From the NCBI GenBank assembly GCA_030697165.1, contig JAUYQQ010000003.1:1-64000 (forward strand): a DNA stretch of 64,000 nt, written 5' to 3'. The stretch is from Acidobacteriota bacterium. Its GTDB lineage: Bacteria; Acidobacteriota; Vicinamibacteria; Vicinamibacterales; UBA2999. Below are positions 52,024 to 60,498 of the stretch, piece after piece (within the stretch, counting starts at the first letter, position 1; every line of letters begins with the position of its first letter). The notes below the pieces were generated by a model. That model did not search any database and was not told the DNA's origin. It was given only the letters and a program-made list of their open reading frames with translations. A program made the position numbers and the translations under genes.

Positions 52024-54669
52024 ATGGCTGAACAGCAGAGGCCGGTCGCGCCGGCTACACCCGTCGCGCCGGCCAAGCCCGTCGAGCCGCCCAAGAAGAT
52101 GGAGTTCCGGCTCCTCGGCAAGAATTACGTCACCGCCGACCTGGTCGCGAAGGTCACCGGCAAGGCCAGGTACGCCGAAGACTTTCGTGCCGAGGGCATG
52201 GTCTTCATCAAGTTGATGCCGAGCCCGCGCCCGCATGCGCGCGTGATCAACATCGACGCCTCGGCCGCCCTGGCCATGCCGGGCGTGCACGGCATCCTGA
52301 CCGCCAAGGACTTGCCGGCACCGCCGCCTCCGCCCACACCGCCTCCGGCGGCCGCTCCTCCGGCCCCGGCCGCAGGCGCCGCTCCCGCTGCCGGTGCCGC
52401 TCCGGCTGCTGGCGCCGCTGGCGCACCTGCTGCCGCTGCTGCGGCCGCGCCGCCTTCGCCGCCCATGCCCCCCGAGTTCGCGCTCACCGACGAGCCGGTC
52501 TACGAGGGTGAGCCCATTCTCGCGGTCGCGGCCGACAGCGAAGAGCTGGCCTCCGCTGCGATCGACAAGATCGTCGTCACGTTCGAGCCGCTGCCGTTTG
52601 TGATCGATCCGCTCCAGGCCCTGCGGCCGGGCTCGCCGAACGGTCGCACGCAGGGCAACGTGTTCGTGGGCCCGAGCATGCGCACGCTCAAGTGGACGGC
52701 CGACGACATGGCCATTGTCGATTCCGGCAAGTTCCCCGTGAACGCCGAAGCCACCGAGACCACCGTATTCGGCGATGTCGCGAAGGGCTTCGCCGAAGCC
52801 GATCTCATCGTCGAGCGCGACATGTACCAACAGACCACGTCGCACCAGCCGCTTGAATCGCGGTCGGCCATGGCGTACTGGCAGAACGGCAAGTGCTACA
52901 TGCACGTGTCGACGCAGAGCCTGGCGCGCACGGTGGCGGCAGTGGCCAACTGGGTGGGCGTGAAGCCCGAAGAGCTCGTGCTGATCAGCGAGTACACGGG
53001 CGGCGGTTTCGGCAGCAAGATTCCGGGCGCGCAGTCGATGGCGATTCCGGCGCTGATGTCGAAGAAGCTCAATGGCCGCCCGGTGATGATGCGCATTTCG
53101 CGCGCCGAAGAGACCTACATCGGCCGCACGCGTCCCGGCTATCAGGGCTGGATCAAGATGGGCTTCAAGAAGGACGGCCGCGTCACCGCGATCGACACCT
53201 TCATCGTCGAAGCCGCCGGTCCGTATCGCCGCCAGGGCGATCACGCCACCACCGCGAACCTGGGCTCGTTGTTGTTCCAGGCGCCGAACATGCGCTTCCG
53301 CGGCCTCTCGGTCGCGACGAACACGCCGCCGGGCACGTCGCAGCGGGCGCCGGGCGGGTTGCAGGCCTCGGTCTGGTTCGAGCCGTTGGTGCATGAAGCC
53401 GCGAAGAAACTGGGCATCGACCAGGTCGCGATTCGACGGATGAACGCGCCCGAAGGTCAGGCACTGTTCGGCCTCGTCGCGCCAGACACACCACCGGGAC
53501 GTCCGCGCAACAAGCTGACCAGCTGCTTCGTGAAAGAGTGCCTCGACCAGGGCGCCGAGCTGTTCGGGTGGGAAGCGCGCAAGGCCAACAGCGGCAAGCG
53601 CACCGGCAGCAAGGTGCGTGGCATCGGCGTCGGGACGGGCGCCTACACCGCCGGTTCGATCGGTGTTGACGGCCTCTGCATCCTGCGGCCTGACGGCAAG
53701 CTGGAGATTCACCAGGGCATCGGCAACCTCGGCACGCACTCGGTGATGGACACGGCGCGCGTCATCGCCGAGGTCTCGAATGTGCCGTGGGAAAACTGCG
53801 AAGTGGTCTGGGGCGACACCTCGAAGGGCCTGCCGTGGTCCTCGATCCAGGCGGGCAGCCAGACGACCTACGCCCACACCCGCGCCAACTTCGCGACGGG
53901 CAACGACCTGAAGAAGAAGCTGACCGAGATCGCTGCGAAGGACTTTGGCGGCACCCCGGATCAGTACGACACCAATGCGCAGGGCGTCATCCGCAAGGGC
54001 GGCGGTCTCCGGCTGACCTGGGCCAAGGCGGCCGAACGCGCGATTGCGCTCGGCGGGATCTATGACGGCACGGAAGTGCCGAAGGAACTGAACGCCATGA
54101 CCAAGGCGGCCGCGGCGGCGCACAAGGGCCGGGGGTTGATGGGCGTGGCCCGCGACAACCTGCCGCGTGATGGCCAGACCTACGGCTTCATGTCGGCGTT
54201 TGCCGAAGTCGAGGTCGACGTCGAAACCGGCGTCTGGACCATCGTTGACTTCGTCGGCGTCGCCGACGTCGGCACGGTGATTCACCCGAACTCGCTCGGC
54301 GGCCAGATCAACGGCGGCAGCTTGCAGGGCATCGGCCACATCCGCAGCCAGAAGCTGGTCTACGACCCGCAGTACGGCGCGGGCCTCTCGGGCCGCATGT
54401 ATAACAACAAACCGCCGACGATGCTGGATGTCCCCACCAATGCCAGGTGGGCCGCCGTGGGGCTGCCGGATCCGACCAACCCAACCGGCGCCAAGGGCAT
54501 CGGCGAGCCGTCAACCGTCGCGGCAGCCGGCGCGGTGCTGGCGGCGCTGGCCGACGCGGTCGGCGACGACATCATCCGGCGCACACCGGTGCTGCCGGAA
54601 GACATCGCCGCGACGTTGGCCAACGGACGCAAGTCGATGATGGCCAACCCGCTTCAGGCGTTCATCTAA
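52024..54669 (+). CDS. Molybdopterin-binding subunit of xanthine dehydrogenase family enzyme
   Basis: 881 residues, no signal peptide. The hammerhead domain (about 30-190) is interrupted at 99-150 by a Pro/Ala-rich insert. The cofactor domains have YTGGGFGSKIPG, TSQRAPGGLQASV and GNLGTHSVMDTARV. The active-site Glu is in KGIGEPSTVAAAG near residue 828. Substrate class is uncertain: aldehydes and N-heterocycles are both possible. It likely uses molybdopterin cytosine dinucleotide, as PaoC does, and is exported with the small subunit. A Pro/Ala N-terminal lead of 25 residues precedes the fold. Confidence 0.92.
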   Translation: MAEQQRPVAPATPVAPAKPVEPPKKMEFRLLGKNYVTADLVAKVTGKARYAEDFRAEGMVFIKLMPSPRPHARVINIDASAALAMPGVHGILTAKDLPAPPPPPTPPPAAAPPAPAAGAAPAAGAAPAAGAAGAPAAAAAAAPPSPPMPPEFALTDEPVYEGEPILAVAADSEELASAAIDKIVVTFEPLPFVIDPLQALRPGSPNGRTQGNVFVGPSMRTLKWTADDMAIVDSGKFPVNAEATETTVFGDVAKGFAEADLIVERDMYQQTTSHQPLESRSAMAYWQNGKCYMHVSTQSLARTVAAVANWVGVKPEELVLISEYTGGGFGSKIPGAQSMAIPALMSKKLNGRPVMMRISRAEETYIGRTRPGYQGWIKMGFKKDGRVTAIDTFIVEAAGPYRRQGDHATTANLGSLLFQAPNMRFRGLSVATNTPPGTSQRAPGGLQASVWFEPLVHEAAKKLGIDQVAIRRMNAPEGQALFGLVAPDTPPGRPRNKLTSCFVKECLDQGAELFGWEARKANSGKRTGSKVRGIGVGTGAYTAGSIGVDGLCILRPDGKLEIHQGIGNLGTHSVMDTARVIAEVSNVPWENCEVVWGDTSKGLPWSSIQAGSQTTYAHTRANFATGNDLKKKLTEIAAKDFGGTPDQYDTNAQGVIRKGGGLRLTWAKAAERAIALGGIYDGTEVPKELNAMTKAAAAAHKGRGLMGVARDNLPRDGQTYGFMSAFAEVEVDVETGVWTIVDFVGVADVGTVIHPNSLGGQINGGSLQGIGHIRSQKLVYDPQYGAGLSGRMYNNKPPTMLDVPTNARWAAVGLPDPTNPTGAKGIGEPSTVAAAGAVLAALADAVGDDIIRRTPVLPEDIAATLANGRKSMMANPLQAFI
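52318..52473. repeat. Low-complexity Pro/Ala-coding insert
   Basis: GCC/GCT/CCG-rich sequence with repeats such as GCTGCCGGTGCCGCTCC encodes APPPPPTPPP and AAGAAPAAGAAPAAG-type runs. It interrupts the hammerhead domain of the molybdopterin subunit (residues 99-150). Confidence 0.85.
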
Positions 54670-54682
54670 AGGGGAAACGAAG

Positions 54683-55696
54683 ATGCCACCGATTCGTGAC
54701 GTAATGTCGGCATTTGAGCTCTTCCAACCCGCGAGTGTGGGTGATGCGCTCGGAATTCTCGACCGCCATGGCGCCGACGCCTGGGTGATGGCCGGCGGGA
54801 TGGATACCTTCGACTGGTTGAAGGATCGCATCAAGCAGCCGAAGGTCGTCGTTGACCTCGGCATGGTCGATGAACTGCGCGGCATCAAGGACGCCGCCGG
54901 CGGCCTCGAGATCGGCGCCATGACGACGCTGACGACGGTTGCCAACGACCCGTTGGTCAAGGAGCGGTTCCCGCTGCTGGCCGAGGCGGCGTTGATTGTC
55001 GCCTCGCCGCAGATTCGCAACCAGGGCACCGTCGGCGGCAACGTGTCGCAGGACGCGCGCTGCTGGTACTACCGCGCCGGCTGGCCGTGTTATCGCGCCG
55101 GTGGCAACATCTGCTACGCCGACACGCCTACGGCGCTCAATCGCGAGCACGCGATCTTCAACGCCGACCGGTGTGTCGCGGTGAACCCGTCCGACACGGC
55201 CCCAGCGCTCGTCGCGCTCGATGCCGAGTTCGTGATCAGGCGCGGCTCGGCCGAGCGCGTCGTGCCGGCCCGCGAGTTCTTCATCGGCCCCGGCATCGAC
55301 ATCACCCGGCTCACGGTGCTGCGACAGGGCGATTTGCTTACCGCGATCCGCATCCCGGCCACGTGGGCAGGGAAGGCGCACTACTTCGAGAAGGTGCGCG
55401 ATCGCCAGGTGTGGGACTTCGCGCTGGTCAACATTGCCGCCTCGCTGAACATGTCGGGTTCGACCATCAGCGAATCACGCATGGTGATCAACGGCGTGTC
55501 CGCCGAACCGATGCGGCTCGACGCGGTCGAGGCCGCCATCAGGGGCAAGGCCCGCGACCAGGCCACGGCCGACCTCGCGGCCGACCTCGCCGTGCAGGGC
55601 GCGGTGCCGCTCAAACACAACGCGTACAAGATCCCGCTGGTCAAGGCGCTGGTGAAGCGCGCCATTCGTGGAGAGGCTGAATGGACAACTTCGTAG
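54683..55696 (+). CDS. FAD-binding (and probably [4Fe-4S]) subunit of molybdenum hydroxylase
   Basis: 337 residues. The FAD-binding PCMH-type fold has MAGGMDTFDWLKD and QIRNQGTVGGNVSQDARCWYY. Four cysteines follow in a loop (RCWYYRAGWPCYRAGGNICYAD...RCVAV in pieces), the pattern that binds an additional [4Fe-4S] in PaoB and 4-hydroxybenzoyl-CoA reductase. NPSDTAPALVALDA is typical. The subunit links the [2Fe-2S] chain to an acceptor. It lacks its own signal peptide. Its 3' end overlaps the cytochrome b gene by 16 nt. Confidence 0.92.
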   Translation: MPPIRDVMSAFELFQPASVGDALGILDRHGADAWVMAGGMDTFDWLKDRIKQPKVVVDLGMVDELRGIKDAAGGLEIGAMTTLTTVANDPLVKERFPLLAEAALIVASPQIRNQGTVGGNVSQDARCWYYRAGWPCYRAGGNICYADTPTALNREHAIFNADRCVAVNPSDTAPALVALDAEFVIRRGSAERVVPAREFFIGPGIDITRLTVLRQGDLLTAIRIPATWAGKAHYFEKVRDRQVWDFALVNIAASLNMSGSTISESRMVINGVSAEPMRLDAVEAAIRGKARDQATADLAADLAVQGAVPLKHNAYKIPLVKALVKRAIRGEAEWTTS

Positions 55697-56514
55697 AATG
55701 GGCGCGCAGCCCGTGGGGTGAGTCGGTTCTCGTCCACATCTCATGGGATCTGTTCTGGGCGGCGCTCGTTGGCGGCCTGTTGTTCCTGCTCGCGCACGCT
55801 GGCTACATGCTGTTCTCGCAGCACCACAAGCGCGAGGCGTCCGAGGTGGATCGCATGGAGGCCGACATGAAGGGTCTCCCGGCGAACATCCTGCGCCACA
55901 GCTTCGTGTCGCGGGTGTTCCACTGGGTGATGGCGTTTGCCATGCTGACCCTGTTGATCACCGCGTTCCTGCCCATCGTCGGGGTCCAGTTCGCGTGGGT
56001 CTACTGGCACTGGATGGCCGGCATCCTGCTGACCGCGTCGATCATGTTCCACATCGTGCACGCCACCTTCGTCCTCGACTTCTGGTCGATCTGGGTGGGG
56101 CCGCGGGACATCCCGGAGTTCAAGGCCGAGATGCTGCGTGAAGTGGGCATCGACGCGCCGGGGCCCAAGCCGGGCAAGTATCCGCTCGGCAACCGCCTCT
56201 ATCACCTCGCGGTGATGGTGGCTGGGCTGGCGGTGATCGCGACCGGCATCCTGATGATGTGGCGCGTGCGTACCGGGATCGTCGAACGCAACCCATACAT
56301 CCTGAGCGACGCCACGTGGGGCATCACCTACGTCGTGCACGGCTTGATGGGCGTCGGCTTCGTCGGCCTGGTCATCGCGCACATCTACTTCGCGCTGCGG
56401 CCCGAGAAGCTCTGGATCACCAAGTCGATGATCTTCGGCACCATCTCGCGCCGGCAGTACCTCGAGCACCACGATCCGGATCGCTGGGTCGCCGACAAGT
56501 CCGGTTCCAATTGA
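55681..56514 (+). CDS. Formate-dehydrogenase-gamma-like membrane cytochrome b
   Basis: 277 residues, about five membrane helices (near 25-45, 75-95, 105-125, 170-192, 218-240). Helices carry His residues suited to two b-type haems (HSFVSRVFHWVMAF, YWHWMAGILL, FHIVHATF, VVHGLMGVGFVGLVIAHIYFAL). SRVFHWVMAFAMLTLLITAFLPI is typical of FdnI/cytochrome b561-type subunits. It could pass electrons from the periplasmic hydroxylase to quinone. PaoABC lacks such an anchor, so this gives the enzyme a respiratory link. The TTG of the next gene overlaps its stop. Confidence 0.88.
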   Translation: MDNFVEWARSPWGESVLVHISWDLFWAALVGGLLFLLAHAGYMLFSQHHKREASEVDRMEADMKGLPANILRHSFVSRVFHWVMAFAMLTLLITAFLPIVGVQFAWVYWHWMAGILLTASIMFHIVHATFVLDFWSIWVGPRDIPEFKAEMLREVGIDAPGPKPGKYPLGNRLYHLAVMVAGLAVIATGILMMWRVRTGIVERNPYILSDATWGITYVVHGLMGVGFVGLVIAHIYFALRPEKLWITKSMIFGTISRRQYLEHHDPDRWVADKSGSN

Positions 56515-56942
56515 GTTCGGGGAACCTGACGCCCGAGGCGGCACGCGAGGAGCTGGCCCGTCGCGCCGACGCGATTGAAGGCGGCTACGAACTGATGCTG
56601 GGCTACGCGGCCCAGGGGATACACAGCGATCAAGGAGCTGCCAACAGCGGGCAGCTCCGCGATCACCTCACCCGCTTCGATACCGCGCTCACCGGCCTGG
56701 CCGACACCTATCGGGCGTGCGCGACCGCCCTCGGCGTGGGTCCGGCCGACGCCCTCAACGGCTTCCTGGAAGTGCTGGCGCGCGACGCCGCGGCGACGCA
56801 GGCCGCCATTCGGTTGTTGCTTGGCCAGCCGGGCATCAGCTCACAGATGGTGGATAACGTGAATGCCTCGATCCACGTGCGCGCCCTCCTGACGGACGTG
56901 TTCGTGGTGGATGAGATCCTCAAAGGCTCAAAAAGCGCTTGA
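56511..56942 (+). CDS. Helical protein of unknown function in the hydroxylase operon
   Basis: 143 residues from TTG 56511, overlapping the cytochrome stop (TTGAG). It is predicted to be all-helical: PEAAREELARRADAIEGGYELMLGYAAQG, DHLTRFDTALTGLADTYRACATALG and DAAATQAAIRLLL. There is no signal peptide, metal motif or membrane helix. I do not recognise a family. Its position in the operon suggests a chaperone or maturation factor for the molybdenum enzyme, but nothing in the sequence proves this. Its stop codon is at the edge of a palindromic element. Confidence 0.65.
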   Translation: MSSGNLTPEAAREELARRADAIEGGYELMLGYAAQGIHSDQGAANSGQLRDHLTRFDTALTGLADTYRACATALGVGPADALNGFLEVLARDAAATQAAIRLLLGQPGISSQMVDNVNASIHVRALLTDVFVVDEILKGSKSA

Positions 56943-56997
56943 TGTGGCGTCCGGCTTCTTGACCGCCGAAGCCTCGGCGAAGGTGGTTAGCCGGACC
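56942..56997. repeat. TTTA-loop palindrome family, long variant 2
   Basis: ATGTGGCGTCCGGCTTCTTG, then CGCCGAAGCCTCGGCG as an inner hairpin, and TTAGCCGGACC as the outer arm. It matches the long element at 6938-6993 and starts at the last base of the upstream gene's stop codon. Confidence 0.85.
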
Positions 56998-57024
56998 TGT
57001 CAGTGCGTGACTGAAGTCCCGCCT

Positions 57025-57681
57025 CTACGCCGGCCGCCAGAGTTCTGGCAACGCCGCTACCGACTGGACCAGATGTGTATGCGGCGAGCGCGCGAGCGCG
57101 TCTCGCCCGTGCGCCCCTGACAACACCCCGATATTCCAGCCCACACCCGCAGCCGCGCCTGCCTCCAGGTCCAGCGTCGTATCGCCCACGGTAGCGACCG
57201 TCGTGGGACGGGTCACGCCGGTCTCGGCCATCGCCCGCAGGATCAGATCCGGTGCCGGGCGGCCCTGCGCCACATCATCACCGCACACGATGGTGTCGGC
57301 GACGTCCTGCCAGGACAGCGCCGCAATCAACAGGTTGGTGATGTCGCGGTCGAAGCCGGTCGTCAGCGCCACCCTGGCGCCCGCGTGGCGCAGTGCCTGG
57401 AAGCACTCGGCCGCCCCGGGGATGGGATTGACACGATCGGCCTCAAACCGCGCGGCCAACGCCAACTGAAATGCGGCATAGACCCGGGATGCCTCGGCGT
57501 CGCTGGCGACAAACGCCCGGATGGCCTGTCGCTTCGATGCGCCACGCACCCGCGTGATCTGCTCGGCGGTGGCGACAATGCCATGCGCCGCGAGGGCCGC
57601 GGTGAAGGCCGCCGGCACCTGGCCGCGATCCTCGATGGTGGTGCCGGCCAGGTCGAACACGACGAGGGCCGGTAACGTCAA
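57025..57681 (-). CDS. HAD-superfamily hydrolase (phosphonatase-like)
   Basis: 218 residues from TTG 57681, which overlaps the upstream stop codon (TTGA). Motif I is VVFDLAGTTIEDRG (nucleophile Asp10), with the AGTT form common in phosphonoacetaldehyde-hydrolase-like HADs. A helical cap (about 18-85), motif II LTTGFDR, motif III GRPAPDLI and motif IV VGDTTLDLEAG follow. It likely dephosphorylates a small metabolite. No phosphonate genes are nearby, so a true phosphonatase role is unsupported. Confidence 0.85.
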   Translation of the reverse strand: MTLPALVVFDLAGTTIEDRGQVPAAFTAALAAHGIVATAEQITRVRGASKRQAIRAFVASDAEASRVYAAFQLALAARFEADRVNPIPGAAECFQALRHAGARVALTTGFDRDITNLLIAALSWQDVADTIVCGDDVAQGRPAPDLILRAMAETGVTRPTTVATVGDTTLDLEAGAAAGVGWNIGVLSGAHGRDALARSPHTHLVQSVAALPELWRPA

Positions 57682-58112
57682 GACTTGGCGTCCGGCCGCG
57701 TTTCCGATGTGGCGTCCGGCTTTAGCCGGACCAAATCCGGCATCAGGAATGTTCGTTTCGCCAGGTCGGACGACAGCAGCGCCTTCGAGTAGTAGCGATC
57801 GAGAATGGACGGCTGCCACGTCAGCAGATCCTGATTAGCGGCGGCAAATGCCGGCCAGGTCGCTTGCGGGTCGCGCGCCTGGCGCTCGGCGATGATCAGC
57901 AGGAACGCCCACGTGATGGTCTCGTGGTACAGCCCGTGCGCCCCCTTGGCGGCGGCGAAGCGCTTGAGGGCCTCGCTGAACTCGCCGAGAGCCGCAGGCA
58001 TGCTGTGCTGCTGGACGAACAGCCATGCCATGTGCACGTGCTGCCGGTGATGAAATTGATCGGCGGGCAGGGACGTGTCGAGAAAACTGTCGCAGAGTTC
58101 ACGCTCGGTCAT
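57678..58112 (-). CDS. Conserved hypothetical protein with repeat-derived C-terminus
   Basis: 144 residues. A helical protein with His-rich FHHRQHVHMAWLFVQQHS near residues 20-37, GLYHETITWAFLLIIAERQ near 60-78 and a tail containing LDRYYSKALLSSDLAKRTF. The conserved His residues resemble a small family of uncharacterised proteins I cannot name. The final 18 residues (LVRLKPDATSETRPDAKS) and stop codon come from the palindromic repeats at 57683-57732. It starts at ATG 58112 and precedes the HAD gene, whose start overlaps its stop. Confidence 0.7.
   Translation of the reverse strand: MTERELCDSFLDTSLPADQFHHRQHVHMAWLFVQQHSMPAALGEFSEALKRFAAAKGAHGLYHETITWAFLLIIAERQARDPQATWPAFAAANQDLLTWQPSILDRYYSKALLSSDLAKRTFLMPDLVRLKPDATSETRPDAKS
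57683..57732. repeat. TTTA-loop palindrome, one full and one partial copy
   Basis: GATGTGGCGTCCGGCTTTAG then CCGGACC (57706-57732) is the full copy. CTTGGCGTCCGGCCGCG (57684-57700) is a partial one. Both are read on the minus strand as the tail of the hypothetical gene 57678-58112. Confidence 0.9.
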
Positions 58113-58221
58113 GGCGGGTCCCTATCATGACAGGACCCGACGGCGTGGCACACGGATCTGCAGCGGGTGAGACGCGTGGGCCACGTACCCGGTCGCCGGT
58201 CCGGGCCCACGCATTGTCAAG

Positions 58222-60498
58222 CTATCTCCGTGCGACCGACGTACCGGGCTGCTGTGGCGCCACCGCTGCCAGTGCCATCGCCGCCCAGGCAGTGCCGGCG
58301 GTCGAGATGAACTGGTCGCGTCCATACGGGAAGCCGCTCTCGAAGTACGGCTGCAGCCAGATGGCTCGCGTTTGCACGTGCCAGGTTCCGTCCGCCGCCT
58401 GCGTCCTCAGCAGGTAATCGATACCCTTTTGGACGGCCGGGTCGGTCGAGGGTAATTTGCCGGCAATCAACAGGGCGAAAAGCGCCTGCCCCGTGGCATA
58501 GGCGTCGGCCGGCATCCCGGGCAGCTGCTGCCAACCGCCATCCGGCTGCTGCAGCGCAATGAGCGCGCGGGCGGAGCTCTTCGCGTTTTCGGCCCCGTCG
58601 TTCGCCCAGGCGAGCGCCAAAGCATGGAACGCGCGGTCCTGTGTCGTGCGCGGGGTCGCGGTTTCCAACCACCGCACCGCGCGCGCGATCGCCTCGCTAC
58701 CGCGGGTGGTCATGCCCGCGGGCGTGTAGTGCTTCAGCGCGAAGATGCACACCGCCGCCGACTGGAAGTCGCCGGCGTTCATCGGCGGTCGCCGGCTCTC
58801 GTTGCCCGACCAGCTGCCATTGGCCGACTGCATCGACAGAATGGCGCGCGCCGCGCCGTCGGTGAACGCGCTCTTTGGCACCCCGTTCATGCCGAAGTCC
58901 ACCAGTTCCCACGCGATGCTCGGCGCGCTGATGACACCGCTCAGGTCCATCAACCGGTCTGGCGAGGGCAGCATTGACTGCGGCAGCTGCGGTATGTCGT
59001 GCGCGATGCGCAGCCCTCGGCTGCGTGCGTAGCCGACGACGGCGGACGGCAGGTCCTGGGAGTGGCACGAGTTGCAGCCGCCCACGCGGATGAAGGTGTG
59101 GCTTTGCGTGACAATCATGGCGAGTGCCTGAGAAATGGCGTCGGCAATTGGGCGTCGCGTGCCAGCACCGACCGAGAGGTGCGATGCCACCGCGGCAACC
59201 TGGGCGGGCGTGACGCCGCCAAGGAGGCGGGTGACCTCGGTGTCGCCGCGCCGGCTGGCCATGTCGCGCGCCGTCTCGTCGTAGTCGCCAACGAAGCTCG
59301 TATCGGCGCCCTTGGCGAGCAGCGTCTTGACGACGCCGGCCGGGACCGCGTCGGAGCTGGCGGCCAGCAACAACGGCGAGTACCCGCGGACGTTACGGAC
59401 GTTCACCTCGGCGCCATGCTCGAGCAGCAGATCGACGGTGCCCTCGACGCCCGCCGTGCTGGCGTTGCCGAGGGCTGTTTCATTCCGTTTCGTGCGGGCC
59501 TGCACGTCCGCGCCTTTTTCAATGAGGAACCGGACCGCGGCCGGTGACCCGTCGCCCGAGGCCAGGATCAGCGCGGTTTCGCCGGCGCCGTTTCTGGCGT
59601 CGACGGTCGCGTTCGCGGCCACGAGCATGCGCATCACCTCGAGGTCGCCGCGCTGGGCGGCCGCCATCAGGGGCGTGCGCCCGTTGGCCATCGCCAAGTT
59701 CGGATCGGCGCCGGCCGCCAGCAGCTGCTTGACGACGGAGTGCGTGTTCGACATGGCGGCGGCTTGATAGAGTGGCGTGCGCCCCTCGACCTGCTTCACG
59801 TTGACGGCTGCGCCGCGAGCAATGAGTAGCCGCACTTTCGCCTCGTTGTCGATGCCCCAGTGCAGCGGGGTCGAGCCGCGACGGTTCTTCGCGTTCACCT
59901 CGGCCCCTGCGTCGAGCAGCATCGTCATCGTGTCGATCGTACCGAAGCCGGCCGCGTGATGGAGCAACGTCGATCCCCCCGGGTCCGCGCTCCTGGCCGA
60001 ATCACGACTGGCGGCGAGGAGCGGTTTCACCTGGGCCTTCGATGTTGTCCGCACGGCAGTGATCAGGGCGGCCAGCATTGGATCGATGGGCCTGGGCGGC
60101 GCTTCGTCGGCCACCTCGTTGACAAATTCCGCGCCCTGATCGACCCAGGCGCGCAGCAGGCCGACCTCTTCCGCGAGCAGCGCACCGGTCGGGGGCATCT
60201 GCATGCCGCCATCGCCGCCAACCAGGCGGTGAATCAGCTTGCTCTCCGTGCTCTTCCCGGGGACGATCACCGGGCCGTAGTCGCCGCCCCGCAGCGCGTT
60301 CTGCCGCAAGTCAAGACGGAGGCCGGCCTGCTGCACCTCGGGCCCATGGCAGCTGTAGCAGTTCTGCTGCAACAGCGGTTTTACGTCTTTCGTGTAGTCC
60401 ACCTTCGTCGTGGCCGCGGGCGGCAGCTGAGCCTGCGCCGCGGCCAGCATCGGCACCGACAGTACCGAGACGAACGCCACCGATTGAACGAATCTCAT
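58222..60498 (-). CDS. Secreted cytochrome c-ankyrin-alpha/alpha-toroid fusion protein
   Basis: 758 residues. A signal peptide (1-22, ending AQA) precedes a cytochrome c domain with CYSCH (Cys47, Cys50, His51) and a candidate axial Met at 99 or 101 (MQMPP), similar to PSCyt1 domains. About seven ankyrin repeats span 175-430 (STLLHHAAGFGTIDTMTMLL, GRTPLMAAAQRGDLEVMRML). A second haem site CNSCH (475-479) follows. The C-terminal 545-745 has toroid repeats like prenyltransferases and cyclases (QSANGSWSG, QQPDGGWQQLP, TQAADGTWHVQ). A periplasmic redox scaffold is likely; the enzymatic role, if any, is unknown. GGAGGA precedes ATG 60498. Confidence 0.85.
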   Translation of the reverse strand: MRFVQSVAFVSVLSVPMLAAAQAQLPPAATTKVDYTKDVKPLLQQNCYSCHGPEVQQAGLRLDLRQNALRGGDYGPVIVPGKSTESKLIHRLVGGDGGMQMPPTGALLAEEVGLLRAWVDQGAEFVNEVADEAPPRPIDPMLAALITAVRTTSKAQVKPLLAASRDSARSADPGGSTLLHHAAGFGTIDTMTMLLDAGAEVNAKNRRGSTPLHWGIDNEAKVRLLIARGAAVNVKQVEGRTPLYQAAAMSNTHSVVKQLLAAGADPNLAMANGRTPLMAAAQRGDLEVMRMLVAANATVDARNGAGETALILASGDGSPAAVRFLIEKGADVQARTKRNETALGNASTAGVEGTVDLLLEHGAEVNVRNVRGYSPLLLAASSDAVPAGVVKTLLAKGADTSFVGDYDETARDMASRRGDTEVTRLLGGVTPAQVAAVASHLSVGAGTRRPIADAISQALAMIVTQSHTFIRVGGCNSCHSQDLPSAVVGYARSRGLRIAHDIPQLPQSMLPSPDRLMDLSGVISAPSIAWELVDFGMNGVPKSAFTDGAARAILSMQSANGSWSGNESRRPPMNAGDFQSAAVCIFALKHYTPAGMTTRGSEAIARAVRWLETATPRTTQDRAFHALALAWANDGAENAKSSARALIALQQPDGGWQQLPGMPADAYATGQALFALLIAGKLPSTDPAVQKGIDYLLRTQAADGTWHVQTRAIWLQPYFESGFPYGRDQFISTAGTAWAAMALAAVAPQQPGTSVARR

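Noticed and set aside
51727-54339. Leftward open frame (870 codons) antisense to the molybdopterin subunit
   Set aside because: It is a GC-codon-bias shadow with low-complexity Arg/His/Gly sequence; the sense gene has clear family motifs.
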